Source of the DNA: Acidovorax sp. 210-6
GTDB lineage: Bacteria; Pseudomonadota; Gammaproteobacteria; Burkholderiales; Burkholderiaceae_C
NCBI RefSeq assembly: GCF_010020825.1
Contig: NZ_JAACJE010000001.1
Span: 1,860,001-1,924,000, forward strand
Direction: 5' to 3'
DNA length: 64,000 bases
Positions 17,905 to 26,710 of the stretch are shown here, piece by piece. Both the position numbers and the translations under genes were made by a program. Below the pieces are notes generated by a model. That model made no database searches and was not told the DNA's origin. It worked only from the letters and a program-made list of their open reading frames with translations. How positions within the stretch are numbered: position 1 is the stretch's first letter; the number at the start of each line of letters is the position of its first letter.

Positions 17905-19224
17905 ATGACAGACACTTTGCTTGATATCGGCGACAGCGCGCACAACAGCCCCCACTACCTGCGCATCGTGACGGACATGGCCGAGCGTTGTCCTGTGGTC
18001 ACCCAGGATGCCATCTACAGCGAAAGCGGCATCAAACTCGTCGACAAGGGAGCGCGAATCGACAGTCGGCTCTACGACCGACTGGTGCAACACAAGCTGC
18101 GCGAACCGCTGGACGCCCACCTTTCGGTGGAGAACGCGGTGGGTGTGGAGTATCTTCATCAAACTGCGGTGCAGATGCTGGAGTCGGATCCCCTGCCGAT
18201 GCTGCTTCGTCAGGCGCTGGGTGATGGGCGCAAGTTGACGGAGCCGCTGCGCCACCTGCCGCTGACCCAACCCGTCGCCTTCAAGCTGACGGTGATGCGC
18301 GAGCAGATGCCGAATCTTTTTCTGCACAGCCTGCAGATGGCACTGGTGTCGCTGTATCTGGGGGTGCGCAGCGGTCTTGAGTCGCACCAGCTGACGTCTC
18401 TGGCGGCCGCCGCGCTCTTGCATGATCTAGGTGCACTGCACATGGATCCTTCCTGGCGTGATCCGCGCCACAAGGTGACCGGTCCGTCGCGCAAACACCT
18501 GATTGCCCATCCGATCACGGCCATGCTGATGGTGCGTGATGCCAAGGTGTACAGCCGCGCCGTGGAGGTGGCAGTGCTGGAACACCACGAACGCATGGAT
18601 GGCTCTGGCTATCCCCGTGGTCTGGCCGGCAAGGACATTTCCGTCATGGGGCAGATTCTTCTGCTCGCGGAAGTGGTCACCGCCTTCTATGAAAAATACC
18701 TCGACAGCCCTGCACAGCAGCTCTCGCTGGTGCTGAGGCTCAATCATCGCAAGTTTCCGGGAGGGCTCGTGGCCCATGTCCTGGCTCTGGGGGATGATGA
18801 AAACGACGGACAAGTCCAGTCCGCCTTGCCCCAAGGGAATCAGATCGGTGCCTTGGCCAGCCAGTTGGCCAAGGCGTTTGCCCAGTGGGAGCAGCTCAAG
18901 AAGTCGCTCCCGCAGGAATTGGCGCATAGTCCCGGTGGCGGGCCTGTGGGCTATGTGGAGAACAGCCTGCTGATGCTCAAGCGGGCCCTCACTGAAGCGG
19001 GAGCACACCCCGACCACCATGGCGCGCTGCTGGAGCAGTTGCAGGGCGACGAGCAAGGCTTGTCTGAACTGGCCTATGTGGTGCGAGAGGCCATGTGGCA
19101 GCTGGAGCACATTGTCTATGGCTGCCAGCGCCGCTGGCATGCCGATTTGGAGGAACGATCCAGCCCCGCGGCGCTGGCGGCGGCGCAGTGGTGTGAATGG
19201 GTCCGTTCCTTGCAGGGCGAGTGA
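17905..19224 (+). CDS. HD-GYP domain protein, probable cyclic-di-GMP phosphodiesterase
   Basis: This 439-residue cytoplasmic protein contains the HD core LLHDLGALHMD, further histidines in KHLIAHPITAML, and VLEHHERMDGSGYPRGL, whose GYP gives the subfamily its name. These residues bind metal and hydrolyse c-di-GMP. The N-terminal 130 residues are a separate, unrecognised domain. No receiver, PAS or membrane helix is seen, so the input is unclear. Its stop TGA overlaps an ATG (TGATG at 19222-19226) that would start the next gene were it not for a frame shift in a C10 tract. Confidence 0.88.
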   Translation: MTDTLLDIGDSAHNSPHYLRIVTDMAERCPVVTQDAIYSESGIKLVDKGARIDSRLYDRLVQHKLREPLDAHLSVENAVGVEYLHQTAVQMLESDPLPMLLRQALGDGRKLTEPLRHLPLTQPVAFKLTVMREQMPNLFLHSLQMALVSLYLGVRSGLESHQLTSLAAAALLHDLGALHMDPSWRDPRHKVTGPSRKHLIAHPITAMLMVRDAKVYSRAVEVAVLEHHERMDGSGYPRGLAGKDISVMGQILLLAEVVTAFYEKYLDSPAQQLSLVLRLNHRKFPGGLVAHVLALGDDENDGQVQSALPQGNQIGALASQLAKAFAQWEQLKKSLPQELAHSPGGGPVGYVENSLLMLKRALTEAGAHPDHHGALLEQLQGDEQGLSELAYVVREAMWQLEHIVYGCQRRWHADLEERSSPAALAAAQWCEWVRSLQGE

Positions 19225-19227
19225 TGC

Positions 19228-20175
19228 GTGCCGGTTCGCGCGCGCATCCCCCCCCCCATTGCCGCCGTGCACAACCCCCGCCGCCCTGATGTGCTGCCCA
19301 TGCGGGCAGGCGTCAGCCCCAGCTGCGTGGTGCTGCCCTCCCGCGGCAGCGGCACCATGCTGGACTATCTGGCGCAGCGCATACCGGCAGTCACGCGCGA
19401 GGAGTGGGCGCAGCGCATGGAGCAGGGCGATGTTGTCGATGAGCGTGGCACCCACGTCACCCCCACGCGGGCCTTCGAGCGGGGTATCCGCCTGTACTAC
19501 TACCGCTGGCTCGACCAGGAGCCTTGCATCCCCTTCGAAGAAACGGTGCTCTACCAGGACGCCCACTTGCTGGTGGCCGACAAGCCGCATTTCATGCCCG
19601 TCACTCCCACGGGCCGCTATCTGCACCACAGCCTGCTGGTGCGCCTGAAGCACCGGCTGCAGTTGCCTGAACTCTCGCCGCTGCACCGCATCGACCGCGA
19701 CACCGCGGGGTTGGTGCTTTTTTCGGTGCAACGGGCCACACGGGGGCTGTACCAGGGCCTGTTCCGCGATCGCGCCATCACCAAGCACTACGAGGCGGTG
19801 GCGCCCTGGCGTGAAGGTCTGGCGTTGCCGCCCGAATACCGCAGCCGACTGGAGGAAAGCCCGCAGTTCTTCCGTATGCACGAAGTGCCTGGCGAACCCA
19901 ACAGCCACACCCGCATCCAGGTGCTGGAGGTGGGGCAGGGCTGGGCACGCTACCGCCTGGAGCCCGTCACCGGCAAGCGCCACCAGTTGCGCGTGCACAT
20001 GGCCGCGCTGGGCCTGCCCCTGCGCAATGATGCCTTCTACCCCGAGGTGAACGACCCGCCAGAGGGCGACTACTCCCGCCCCTTGCAACTGCTGGCCCGG
20101 TGGCTGGAATTCTCGGATCCCCTGACGGGCGAACCCCGGCGCTTCCTGAGTCAGCGGCAGTTGGAACCCTTGTGA
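19228..20175 (+). CDS. RluA-family pseudouridine synthase
   Basis: The protein isomerises uridine in structured RNA. The catalytic aspartate lies in LHRIDRDTAGLVLFS, with KHYEAV and the C-terminal GKRHQLRVHMAALG block typical of RluA/RluC-like enzymes. About 315 residues are read from the GTG at 19228. A run of ten C at 19248-19257 sits 20 bases into the gene. The more natural start, ATG at 19224 overlapping the previous stop, is out of frame by one base because of this run. Removing one C would give MRAGSRAHPPPIAAVHNP joined to the enzyme. An internal ATG (MRAGVSPS, 19300) is a third option. Target RNA is unknown. Confidence 0.85.
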   Translation: MPVRARIPPPIAAVHNPRRPDVLPMRAGVSPSCVVLPSRGSGTMLDYLAQRIPAVTREEWAQRMEQGDVVDERGTHVTPTRAFERGIRLYYYRWLDQEPCIPFEETVLYQDAHLLVADKPHFMPVTPTGRYLHHSLLVRLKHRLQLPELSPLHRIDRDTAGLVLFSVQRATRGLYQGLFRDRAITKHYEAVAPWREGLALPPEYRSRLEESPQFFRMHEVPGEPNSHTRIQVLEVGQGWARYRLEPVTGKRHQLRVHMAALGLPLRNDAFYPEVNDPPEGDYSRPLQLLARWLEFSDPLTGEPRRFLSQRQLEPL

Positions 20176-20206
20176 CCCGCAGCAGGCATGCCCACGTCAA
20201 GGGAGG

Positions 20207-21385
20207 CTAGGGCTGGAATTGCTGCGCAGCGGCGCGACCCTCGGTCGACAGGTAGGGCCACAGCTGCTTCCAGCTCAGGGGCACTTCGTCATTGCAGGCA
20301 CGCATGGCGTGGAAGAAGTCGGTGTTGAACACCAGGCCCTTTGCCGAAGGGTAGGGCGCCTGCACGCTCATCAGGTCGAGCACTTCGCGGCAATCGTCGC
20401 CTTCGGCGTTGCGTGGGTGCAGTCGGGTGATCAGGCGCTTCAGGCCCGACGCAATGGGCTGGCCTGACTTGCTTGCGTGGGCAATGAGGGACTTTTCCCC
20501 GCCTTGCAGCCAGGCCCAGGTGTCCACCGCACGTCCCTTGTGCCACGACCAGGTGATGGTGGACAAGGACGAGGAGCCATGGGCGCCGCCGCAGAAGATC
20601 TCGGGCATGCTGTCTTGCAGCACGAGGTAGGCATCCGTCCACAGCACTGGCGTGAGGGTGCTGCCGATGGGCTCGTCCGAACCCATGAATCCCCGCGAGC
20701 CGCGCGCGGCGCTGCAGTCGTAGGACAGCACCGACTGGCGACGAAGCCATTGCATCGCCATGTGATTCAGCGCCTTGGCATGGGGCAGTTCGGCCGGCAC
20801 CTGGAGCGTGGTGGCTTCCTCGCTGGACACGGTCTGGTAGGGGCGACCGCCGATGTCGGCAGGTTCGCGCTTCAGGCGCATCGCTGCGAGGAGCGGTTCG
20901 TAAAAGGCGGGCTCGCAGTCCCCACCCAACGGGGCCGATTCTGTGGCAGGCGTGGGTATCGCCTTGCGCAGGGAGATGGGCTGGGCCTTGCCCTTGTCCT
21001 GTGCCGTCCAGGTGCCGGTGATCTGTGTGGGCGAGGTGGCCTGCAGCATCCAGCGGCCGCTGATACGACTTTCTCCATTGGGGCCGGGCACGGTTTCATC
21101 CAGCCTGAAATCGCCCGTTTTCCATGCTTGGGCAATGGCCTGGGGGTTGTCTCTGGGATCGACAGCGCCCTGGGGCGGCATCAGTGCGATGTTCCGGCGG
21201 TGGCGCAGGTAGTAGTACTGCGCCTGGCTGTCGTCAGTCAAACAAACCATCACCGGGGCCTGGCCGATGGTTCCTTTCCAGGCGCCTGTGGGCTTATCCT
21301 GGGCATGTGCGGCGACAGCCAGCCAAGCCGCGCCAAGGACCCAAGCCAGCGCTGCGATACGTTGAGATAGAAGGCATTGGATCAT
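20207..21385 (-). CDS. exported protein of unknown function (third gene of exported operon)
   Basis: This 392-residue protein begins with a signal peptide (MIQCLLSQRIAALAWVLG to AAHAQ, cleavage near residue 29). The first part (KPTGAWKGTIGQAPVMVCL, RISGRWMLQATSPTQITGTW) looks like a small beta-barrel domain. The remainder contains DCSAARGSRGF, FCGGAHGSSS and WPYLSTEGRAAAQQF, which I cannot place, though the last resembles lipoprotein-type DUF3298-like domains. The start overlaps the upstream gene by ATGA. Four or more cysteines fit a periplasmic fold with disulfides. Function unknown. Confidence 0.8.
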   Translation of the reverse strand: MIQCLLSQRIAALAWVLGAAWLAVAAHAQDKPTGAWKGTIGQAPVMVCLTDDSQAQYYYLRHRRNIALMPPQGAVDPRDNPQAIAQAWKTGDFRLDETVPGPNGESRISGRWMLQATSPTQITGTWTAQDKGKAQPISLRKAIPTPATESAPLGGDCEPAFYEPLLAAMRLKREPADIGGRPYQTVSSEEATTLQVPAELPHAKALNHMAMQWLRRQSVLSYDCSAARGSRGFMGSDEPIGSTLTPVLWTDAYLVLQDSMPEIFCGGAHGSSSLSTITWSWHKGRAVDTWAWLQGGEKSLIAHASKSGQPIASGLKRLITRLHPRNAEGDDCREVLDLMSVQAPYPSAKGLVFNTDFFHAMRACNDEVPLSWKQLWPYLSTEGRAAAQQFQP

Positions 21386-22164
21386 CGCGACACCCAGCCT
21401 TCCCCGTCGCACTCGCCGCCAAAGGGGGAAGGGACATAGACCCCCGCAACCCCCGCAAGTTCTTTGGCCGCAGCGGCGCGGGCCAGGTAGAGCTTGGCTT
21501 CGCCGACTTCGTCGGCAAAGTCGATCAGGTAGTCGGGCTGGCCATCGCGGTCGAGGTCGCCCGCCCAGACCAGGTAGTTGGTCGATACGGTGTGCGAACA
21601 CAGCCCCAGTTCGTCGAGCAACTGGCGCTTGCCCTGGGCGCGCAGTTGCAGCAGGAATCGGCCGCCTTCGGCATCGAACAGCGGCACCAGCGTGGCCTGC
21701 CCTCCGTGGGGCAAATCCACCGCCAGCTCCAGCGTGCCTTCGCTGGCGGGGCGCTTTTTTCGGAATGTGGCGGCCCCGTAGGTGGGCACCGGCCCGGCCT
21801 GCAGCCAGGGCGCAGCGGGGTCTTGTTTGAACCAGGCCAGCACCGTGCCGGGGCCGGCCGTCTGGCGGCGGAACACCAGCCGCTGGCCCTGGGTGGGCTG
21901 GTCGTCGTAGTGGCCCTGCCACTTCTCGCGGCGCACCGTGAGCTTGGCGGGCTCCAACTGGCAGTCCGTTTTGCTGCACACCAGCGCCAGCCATTGGCTG
22001 CCGCTGCGGTAGCGGTCGCCGGGCTGCCACTGGTCGGCGCCAAGCAGGAACTCGACGAGCTTGCTGCCCAGCGGCGTGGTTGCGTCACCCTGTTCGCCTG
22101 CCATGGCCGATGCGCCCATCAGCAGACCCATGGAGCCGTAGAGTACGACCGAAAATAACCGCAT
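21382..22164 (-). CDS. exported protein with an FG-GAP-like calcium loop (second gene of exported operon)
   Basis: This 260-residue protein has a signal peptide (MRLFSVVLYGSMGLLMGASAMAGE). Near the C-terminus is GDLDRDGQPDYLIDFAD, a DxDxDGxxD calcium-binding loop of the FG-GAP/VCBS type found in beta-propellers and adhesins. The rest (WLALVCSKTDCQLEPAKL, RLVFRRQTAGPGTVLAWFK) is unrecognised. The start overlaps the propeller gene's stop (TGATG) and its own stop overlaps the next start (ATGA), so all three are translated as a unit. Function unknown. Confidence 0.8.
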   Translation of the reverse strand: MRLFSVVLYGSMGLLMGASAMAGEQGDATTPLGSKLVEFLLGADQWQPGDRYRSGSQWLALVCSKTDCQLEPAKLTVRREKWQGHYDDQPTQGQRLVFRRQTAGPGTVLAWFKQDPAAPWLQAGPVPTYGAATFRKKRPASEGTLELAVDLPHGGQATLVPLFDAEGGRFLLQLRAQGKRQLLDELGLCSHTVSTNYLVWAGDLDRDGQPDYLIDFADEVGEAKLYLARAAAAKELAGVAGVYVPSPFGGECDGEGWVSR

Positions 22165-24572
22165 CACAGTCCTCCTACCGGGATCAAGAGTGCTTTGGGC
22201 TGTCCGTTGGCACCCACGACGGTGCGGCGCACGATGCGCCCCTGGTGCGCTCGCCAGTTCTCGCCCGGCCCTGCCTGCCACAGCAGGTCCCAGGCGCCTG
22301 TGGCGGGGTTGAGCCATTCCAGCCCGCTGGGCCCGCCGCCGGTGCTCAGGCCCGCGATCTCACCGCTGGCAAACAGTTCGTCCTCGATGGTGAAAAGGAT
22401 GTACCGGTCGTTGATCTGCAGGCGCGAACCTTTGTGGGCCAGCGGCGCCCAGGCTGCTCCGGTGGGGTCGGAAGCTTCGAGCACAAAGCGTTGCGGCCCC
22501 GAGTCCTGCGCTGGCTGCGGGGCTGGTGCAGCCTTGATGACCCGCCCGCTGCGCATCACGATGGCGCGTCCACCAGCAGCCTTGGCGGGTGCCGAGCGGG
22601 CCCAGCGCCGTGTGGTGGGGTCAAACATCTCGTAGCGGCGCCAGGGCAGGAAGTCACCGATGCCCATGTACTCGTCCGGCTGCCCAGGCTCCAGCACCTG
22701 GGCCGAATACCGGGCGATGCGTTCGGAACGTACCGACCCGCCTGCCACGACGATGTGGCCATCGTCGAGTTCCTGGATAACCATGGCGTTGGTTGCACCG
22801 TCCCCTTCGCCGTTGCGCCGTTCGCGGGTCAGCGCGGGCCAGGCACGGCGCTCGAAGACCGGCTGGGTGCCCCGCAGGGTGAGTGTGAGCTGTTGCAGTT
22901 CGCCGCTGGGCTCAATCACCAGCAGGCTGCCGTCGCGCAACTGCGCCACGGCGGCAGACGGTGAGGGGCCTTTGCCGTCCACCTCCTGCCAGCCGGTGCC
23001 GCCGCCAGGCGCCAGCCATTCGGCCTTGAGCGGTTTGGGATCGCGCACGCCGCCATAAGGGCTGTCGGGCCCGTTGCCGCCCACCACCAGGATGCCGTTT
23101 GCGGCCCGGAAGGCCTTGGCATCCTGGCGCGCTGTCAGCAAGGATGGGAGCGTGCTCACGCGCCCCTCGCGGTCGATGGCTTCCACGGCGCTGCTGATGA
23201 CGAAAGCGTTCATCCCCGCATGGCGCGATCCGCCGATCACCAGCGCCGGGGCCTTGCCCGCCGCAGGCAGAAAGGCCGCGCCATGCCGGTAGGTGACCAG
23301 GGTGCTTTCGGGTGGCGCCAGGGCAGAGGGGGCCGCGCCGCTGGGCGGCCGCAGCAGGCTCAGATCCGCATATTTCTGTTCGCCGCAGGACTTGCTCGAG
23401 TAATGCCCCTCGCTGCGGTTGACCAGCCAGGCATAGGCATTGCCATCGACGACAAAGGGGTAGAAGCCGCATCCGCCTTCTTCGCTGCCACTGGCCCATT
23501 CGCCTACGGTGCGCCAGCTCCAGTGGCGGGTGTCCAGCGATTGCACCGCGCCCGCAAGCCCTGGCACCACCAACAAGCTGCGGCCCCAGGGGGCGTCCCA
23601 CCACAGATGCCTGTGCCGGGCTGTGCCGTTGGGCATGGGCGGCAGCGCCTCAAAGCGGTTGGTGGCCGGGTTCCACCGTTCTGCCGTGCGCGAGGCGCCG
23701 CTGCCCCATTCAGCCGCCTGGGTCCAGCCGCCGGTGACCAGGACGCTGCCATCGGGCAGGCTGCTGGCCGCCAGCTCCGATCGGGCCTCCAGCATGGGTG
23801 GGCCATTGCGCCAGGCCTTGGTCTTCAGGTCGAGCACATGGGTCTCGGCGCGGCAGGGTGAGCAACCGCGGTAGTTGCCGTTGGAGCCACCCAGAATCAT
23901 CACCTGGTCCTGCCCGGCCACCGCGCTGGCAAAGTCGCGGTTGTACGCGACCGGCAGAACCGGCATGGCCGCGATCTCCAGCCGCCCCTTGCTGCGCTGC
24001 ACGGTCAGCACCTTGATGTGGCGCGTGTCCTTTTCGCGCGTGACCAGTGCGGCCCGCTCGTCCCCCAGCGCCAGCAGCCCGGTCTGAAAAACGTCGATGG
24101 CTTCGCTGGTGTCCGCCTGCAGCACCGGGCCGCCACCGTGGGGCAGGAACACAAAGCGCCAGCGCTCCTTGCCGTCCTGGCAACCGGTTTGCGTCAGGGC
24201 CAGCAGCCCGGTGGGCAGCACCAGTTGGCTGTAAACAAATCCGCCGATGCCGGGCTTGAGCGGCACCTGTGCCGTGCGGCCGCTGGCCGGGTGCCAGCGT
24301 GCCATCACCAGCTCCCAGGCCCAGCAGCCCGTGGGCAGGCCCTTGGGGGCAGGCTCTATGGGCCGCTGCCCCAGCCAGCCCAGCTCACCGGTGGGCAGGG
24401 TGGTGATGGACTGGTTGTCTGGCAGGGGCAGTTCTGCATAGGCCGGAACCGGCGCGATCGCCGTTGCGGCGGTCCCTGGCACGGGTGCCAGGCAAGAAAT
24501 CGCCAGCCCTGCCAGGGTGCCCAGGGCCGTGCCAGCGTGGCGGAGTCTTTGGAAGATGGAAGGGTGGGGCAT
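22164..24572 (-). CDS. exported Kelch-type beta-propeller protein (first gene of exported operon)
   Basis: This 802-residue protein has a signal peptide (MPHPSIFQRLRHAGTALG to PGTAATA). Several Kelch-like repeats are visible: VMILGGSNGNYRGCSPC with HVLDLKTKAWRNGPPM, SVLVTGGW with AERWNPATNRFEALPPM, LLVVPG, ILVVGGNGPDSPYGG, and HIVVAGGSVRSERIARYS with YEMFDPTTRRWARSAPA. It looks like two propellers or one large one. Galactose-oxidase-like catalysis is not evident. The start at 24572 is chosen for the signal peptide, since the frame is open 17 codons further. Divergent from the acyl-CoA dehydrogenase operon. Its role could be binding or assembly at the cell surface. Confidence 0.85.
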   Translation of the reverse strand: MPHPSIFQRLRHAGTALGTLAGLAISCLAPVPGTAATAIAPVPAYAELPLPDNQSITTLPTGELGWLGQRPIEPAPKGLPTGCWAWELVMARWHPASGRTAQVPLKPGIGGFVYSQLVLPTGLLALTQTGCQDGKERWRFVFLPHGGGPVLQADTSEAIDVFQTGLLALGDERAALVTREKDTRHIKVLTVQRSKGRLEIAAMPVLPVAYNRDFASAVAGQDQVMILGGSNGNYRGCSPCRAETHVLDLKTKAWRNGPPMLEARSELAASSLPDGSVLVTGGWTQAAEWGSGASRTAERWNPATNRFEALPPMPNGTARHRHLWWDAPWGRSLLVVPGLAGAVQSLDTRHWSWRTVGEWASGSEEGGCGFYPFVVDGNAYAWLVNRSEGHYSSKSCGEQKYADLSLLRPPSGAAPSALAPPESTLVTYRHGAAFLPAAGKAPALVIGGSRHAGMNAFVISSAVEAIDREGRVSTLPSLLTARQDAKAFRAANGILVVGGNGPDSPYGGVRDPKPLKAEWLAPGGGTGWQEVDGKGPSPSAAVAQLRDGSLLVIEPSGELQQLTLTLRGTQPVFERRAWPALTRERRNGEGDGATNAMVIQELDDGHIVVAGGSVRSERIARYSAQVLEPGQPDEYMGIGDFLPWRRYEMFDPTTRRWARSAPAKAAGGRAIVMRSGRVIKAAPAPQPAQDSGPQRFVLEASDPTGAAWAPLAHKGSRLQINDRYILFTIEDELFASGEIAGLSTGGGPSGLEWLNPATGAWDLLWQAGPGENWRAHQGRIVRRTVVGANGQPKALLIPVGGL

Positions 24573-24664
24573 GGGACAGGGCCGGTTTGGGGCCCCATGA
24601 TAGGGGCTGTATGCGTCACCCACCGGACACGGATTTCCGGGCTGCGGCTTCTATCATTTGGCGC

Positions 24665-26530
24665 ATGACCACCTCCCTCCGCTCCACCCTCGACTTTCTG
24701 TTGTACGACTGGCTCCAGGCCGAGTCGCTCACCGCGCGCGAGCGCTTTGCCGACCATTCGCGCGAGACCTTCGATGCCGTGATGGACACCTGCGAGCGCA
24801 TCGCGCGCGAGAAGTACGCACCCTTCAACCGCACGGTGGACGTGCAGGAGCCGCATTTCGATGGCGAGAAGGTCATCCTGCCGCAGTGCACCTACGACGC
24901 CCGCCAGGCCTATGCCGACAGCGGCATGCTGAGCGCCGCGCAGGACTACGAGCTGGGCGGCATGCAACTGCCCTATGTGGTGGAGTCGGCGGCGGGCAGC
25001 TTCTTTGGCTGCGCGTCCATCAGCATTGGCTCCAACCTGCTGACCACGGGCAACGCCAATGCCATCCTGGTGCATGGCACACCCATGCAGCAGCAGGTGT
25101 TTGCCGCCAACGAATTCAACGGCCGCTGGGCGGGCACCATGTGCCTGAGCGAGCCGCAGGCCGGCTCGTCCTTGAGCGACATCACCACCCGCGCCGAGGC
25201 CGACGGCGAAGGCTTCGAGGCCGACCCGCTGGGCCCGCGCTACCGCCTGCGCGGCAACAAGATGTGGATCAGCTCGGGCGACCACGAGCTGACCGAGAAC
25301 ATCGTGCACCTGGTGCTGGCCAAGATTCCGGGGCCCGACGGCAAGCTGGTGCCGGGCGTGAAGGGCATCTCGCTGTTCATCGTGCCCAAGAAGCTGGTGG
25401 ACACCGAAGGCAAGCTCACCGGCGAGCGCAACGATGTGGCCCTGGCTGGCCTGAACCACAAGCTGGGCTGGCGCGGCACCACCAACACGCTGCTGAACTT
25501 TGGCGAGGGCAAGTACCCGGTGCGCGCAGAGCAGGGCGGCGGCCTGGACGGCCGGGGGGCTGGCGCCATCGGCTACCTGGTGGGCAAGCCGGGCGAGGGC
25601 CTCAAGTGCATGTTCCACATGATGAACGAGGCGCGCATCGCCATCGGCATGGCCGCCACCATGCTGGGCCTGGCGGGCTACTACGCCAGCCTGGACTACG
25701 CCAAGACGCGCCTGCAGGGCCGCCCTGTTGGCGAGGGCGGCAAGGACGCCAGCAGCCCCCAGGTGCGCCTGATCGAGCACGCCGACGTCAAGCGCATGCT
25801 GCTGGCGCAAAAGAGCTACAGCGAGGGCGCGCTGGCGCTCAACCTGTACTGCGCCAAGCTGGTGGATGAGGGCCGCACGGGCAGCCCCGAGGCCGCCGCC
25901 CAGGCCAAGCTGCTGCTGGAGGTGCTCACGCCCATCGCCAAGAGCTGGCCCAGCGAGTTCTGCCTGGAGGCCAATTCGCTGGCCATCCAGATCCACGGCG
26001 GCTACGGCTACACGCGCGACTTCCCGGTGGAGCAGTACTGGCGCGACAACCGCCTGAACATGATCCACGAGGGCACGCACGGCATCCAGGCCGCCGACCT
26101 GCTGGGCCGCAAGGTCATCATGCAGGGCGGGGCAGGGCTGCAGCTGTTGGCGCGCACCATCGAAGCCACCATTGCCCAGGCCCGCCAAAGGCCCGAACTG
26201 GCGCCCTATGCCGACCAGCTCGCCCAGGCCCTGCAGGACGTGAGCGCCGCCACCCAGGCCGCCTGGTCCACCGGCAACCCCAACGAGGCGTTGGCCAATG
26301 CCGTGCCTTACATGCAGGCCTTTGGCCACATGGTGCTGGCCTGGATGTGGCTGGACGTGGCGTGCAAGGTGCTGGCGCAGGATGCTACGCTTTCGATAGC
26401 TGCTAACGCAGGAAGAATGGGCGCTGCAAGGTATTTTTACCATTACGAACTGCCCAAGATCGGTGCCTGGCTGCGTGTGGTGGGCACGCGTGACGCTACC
26501 TGCATGGCAATGGCAGAAGAGGCGTTCTGA
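24665..26530 (+). CDS. acyl-CoA dehydrogenase, long form with C-terminal domain (DmdC-like)
   Basis: This 621-residue flavoprotein belongs to the long acyl-CoA dehydrogenases that carry an extra C-terminal domain, including 3-methylmercaptopropionyl-CoA dehydrogenases. The FAD/substrate blocks MCLSEPQAGSSLSDI, GNKMWISSGDHE and MNEARIAIGMAAT are present, and the catalytic Glu is in NMIHEGTHGIQAADLLGRK. The start MTTSLRSTLDFLLYDW at 24665 is preferred to an open frame reaching 24464. Residues about 576-592 (ATLSIAANAGRMGAARY) are encoded by palindrome copy E. Electrons would go to ETF and ETF-QO. First gene of a six-gene operon. Confidence 0.93.
   Translation: MTTSLRSTLDFLLYDWLQAESLTARERFADHSRETFDAVMDTCERIAREKYAPFNRTVDVQEPHFDGEKVILPQCTYDARQAYADSGMLSAAQDYELGGMQLPYVVESAAGSFFGCASISIGSNLLTTGNANAILVHGTPMQQQVFAANEFNGRWAGTMCLSEPQAGSSLSDITTRAEADGEGFEADPLGPRYRLRGNKMWISSGDHELTENIVHLVLAKIPGPDGKLVPGVKGISLFIVPKKLVDTEGKLTGERNDVALAGLNHKLGWRGTTNTLLNFGEGKYPVRAEQGGGLDGRGAGAIGYLVGKPGEGLKCMFHMMNEARIAIGMAATMLGLAGYYASLDYAKTRLQGRPVGEGGKDASSPQVRLIEHADVKRMLLAQKSYSEGALALNLYCAKLVDEGRTGSPEAAAQAKLLLEVLTPIAKSWPSEFCLEANSLAIQIHGGYGYTRDFPVEQYWRDNRLNMIHEGTHGIQAADLLGRKVIMQGGAGLQLLARTIEATIAQARQRPELAPYADQLAQALQDVSAATQAAWSTGNPNEALANAVPYMQAFGHMVLAWMWLDVACKVLAQDATLSIAANAGRMGAARYFYHYELPKIGAWLRVVGTRDATCMAMAEEAF
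26388..26447 (+). repeat. dispersed palindrome, copy E (inside the acyl-CoA dehydrogenase gene)
   Basis: GATGCTACGCTTTCGATAGC, TGCTAACGCAGG, AAGAATGGGCGCTGCAAGG and TATTTTTACC align block by block with copies D and H (TGCTAT, ATAGCTRCT, GCGC, GGCGCT, AAGGCCAAAAA). It is read in frame as about 18 residues in the C-terminal domain. Confidence 0.75.
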
Positions 26531-26710
26531 ACAACGCCCGCCATTACCACGTGCCCCGGCCCCGTGCCCGCGCCCTGGCGTTTTGCCCCGACCAATCGCT
26601 CAGGAGACAGGCGCCGCCAGGGCGGACGCGCACAATCATTCGACCAACCGGCCCTGGCAGCGCTGCTGGGCGGTCAGGGCCAATGCAATACCCAAGGAGA
26701 CCACACCACC

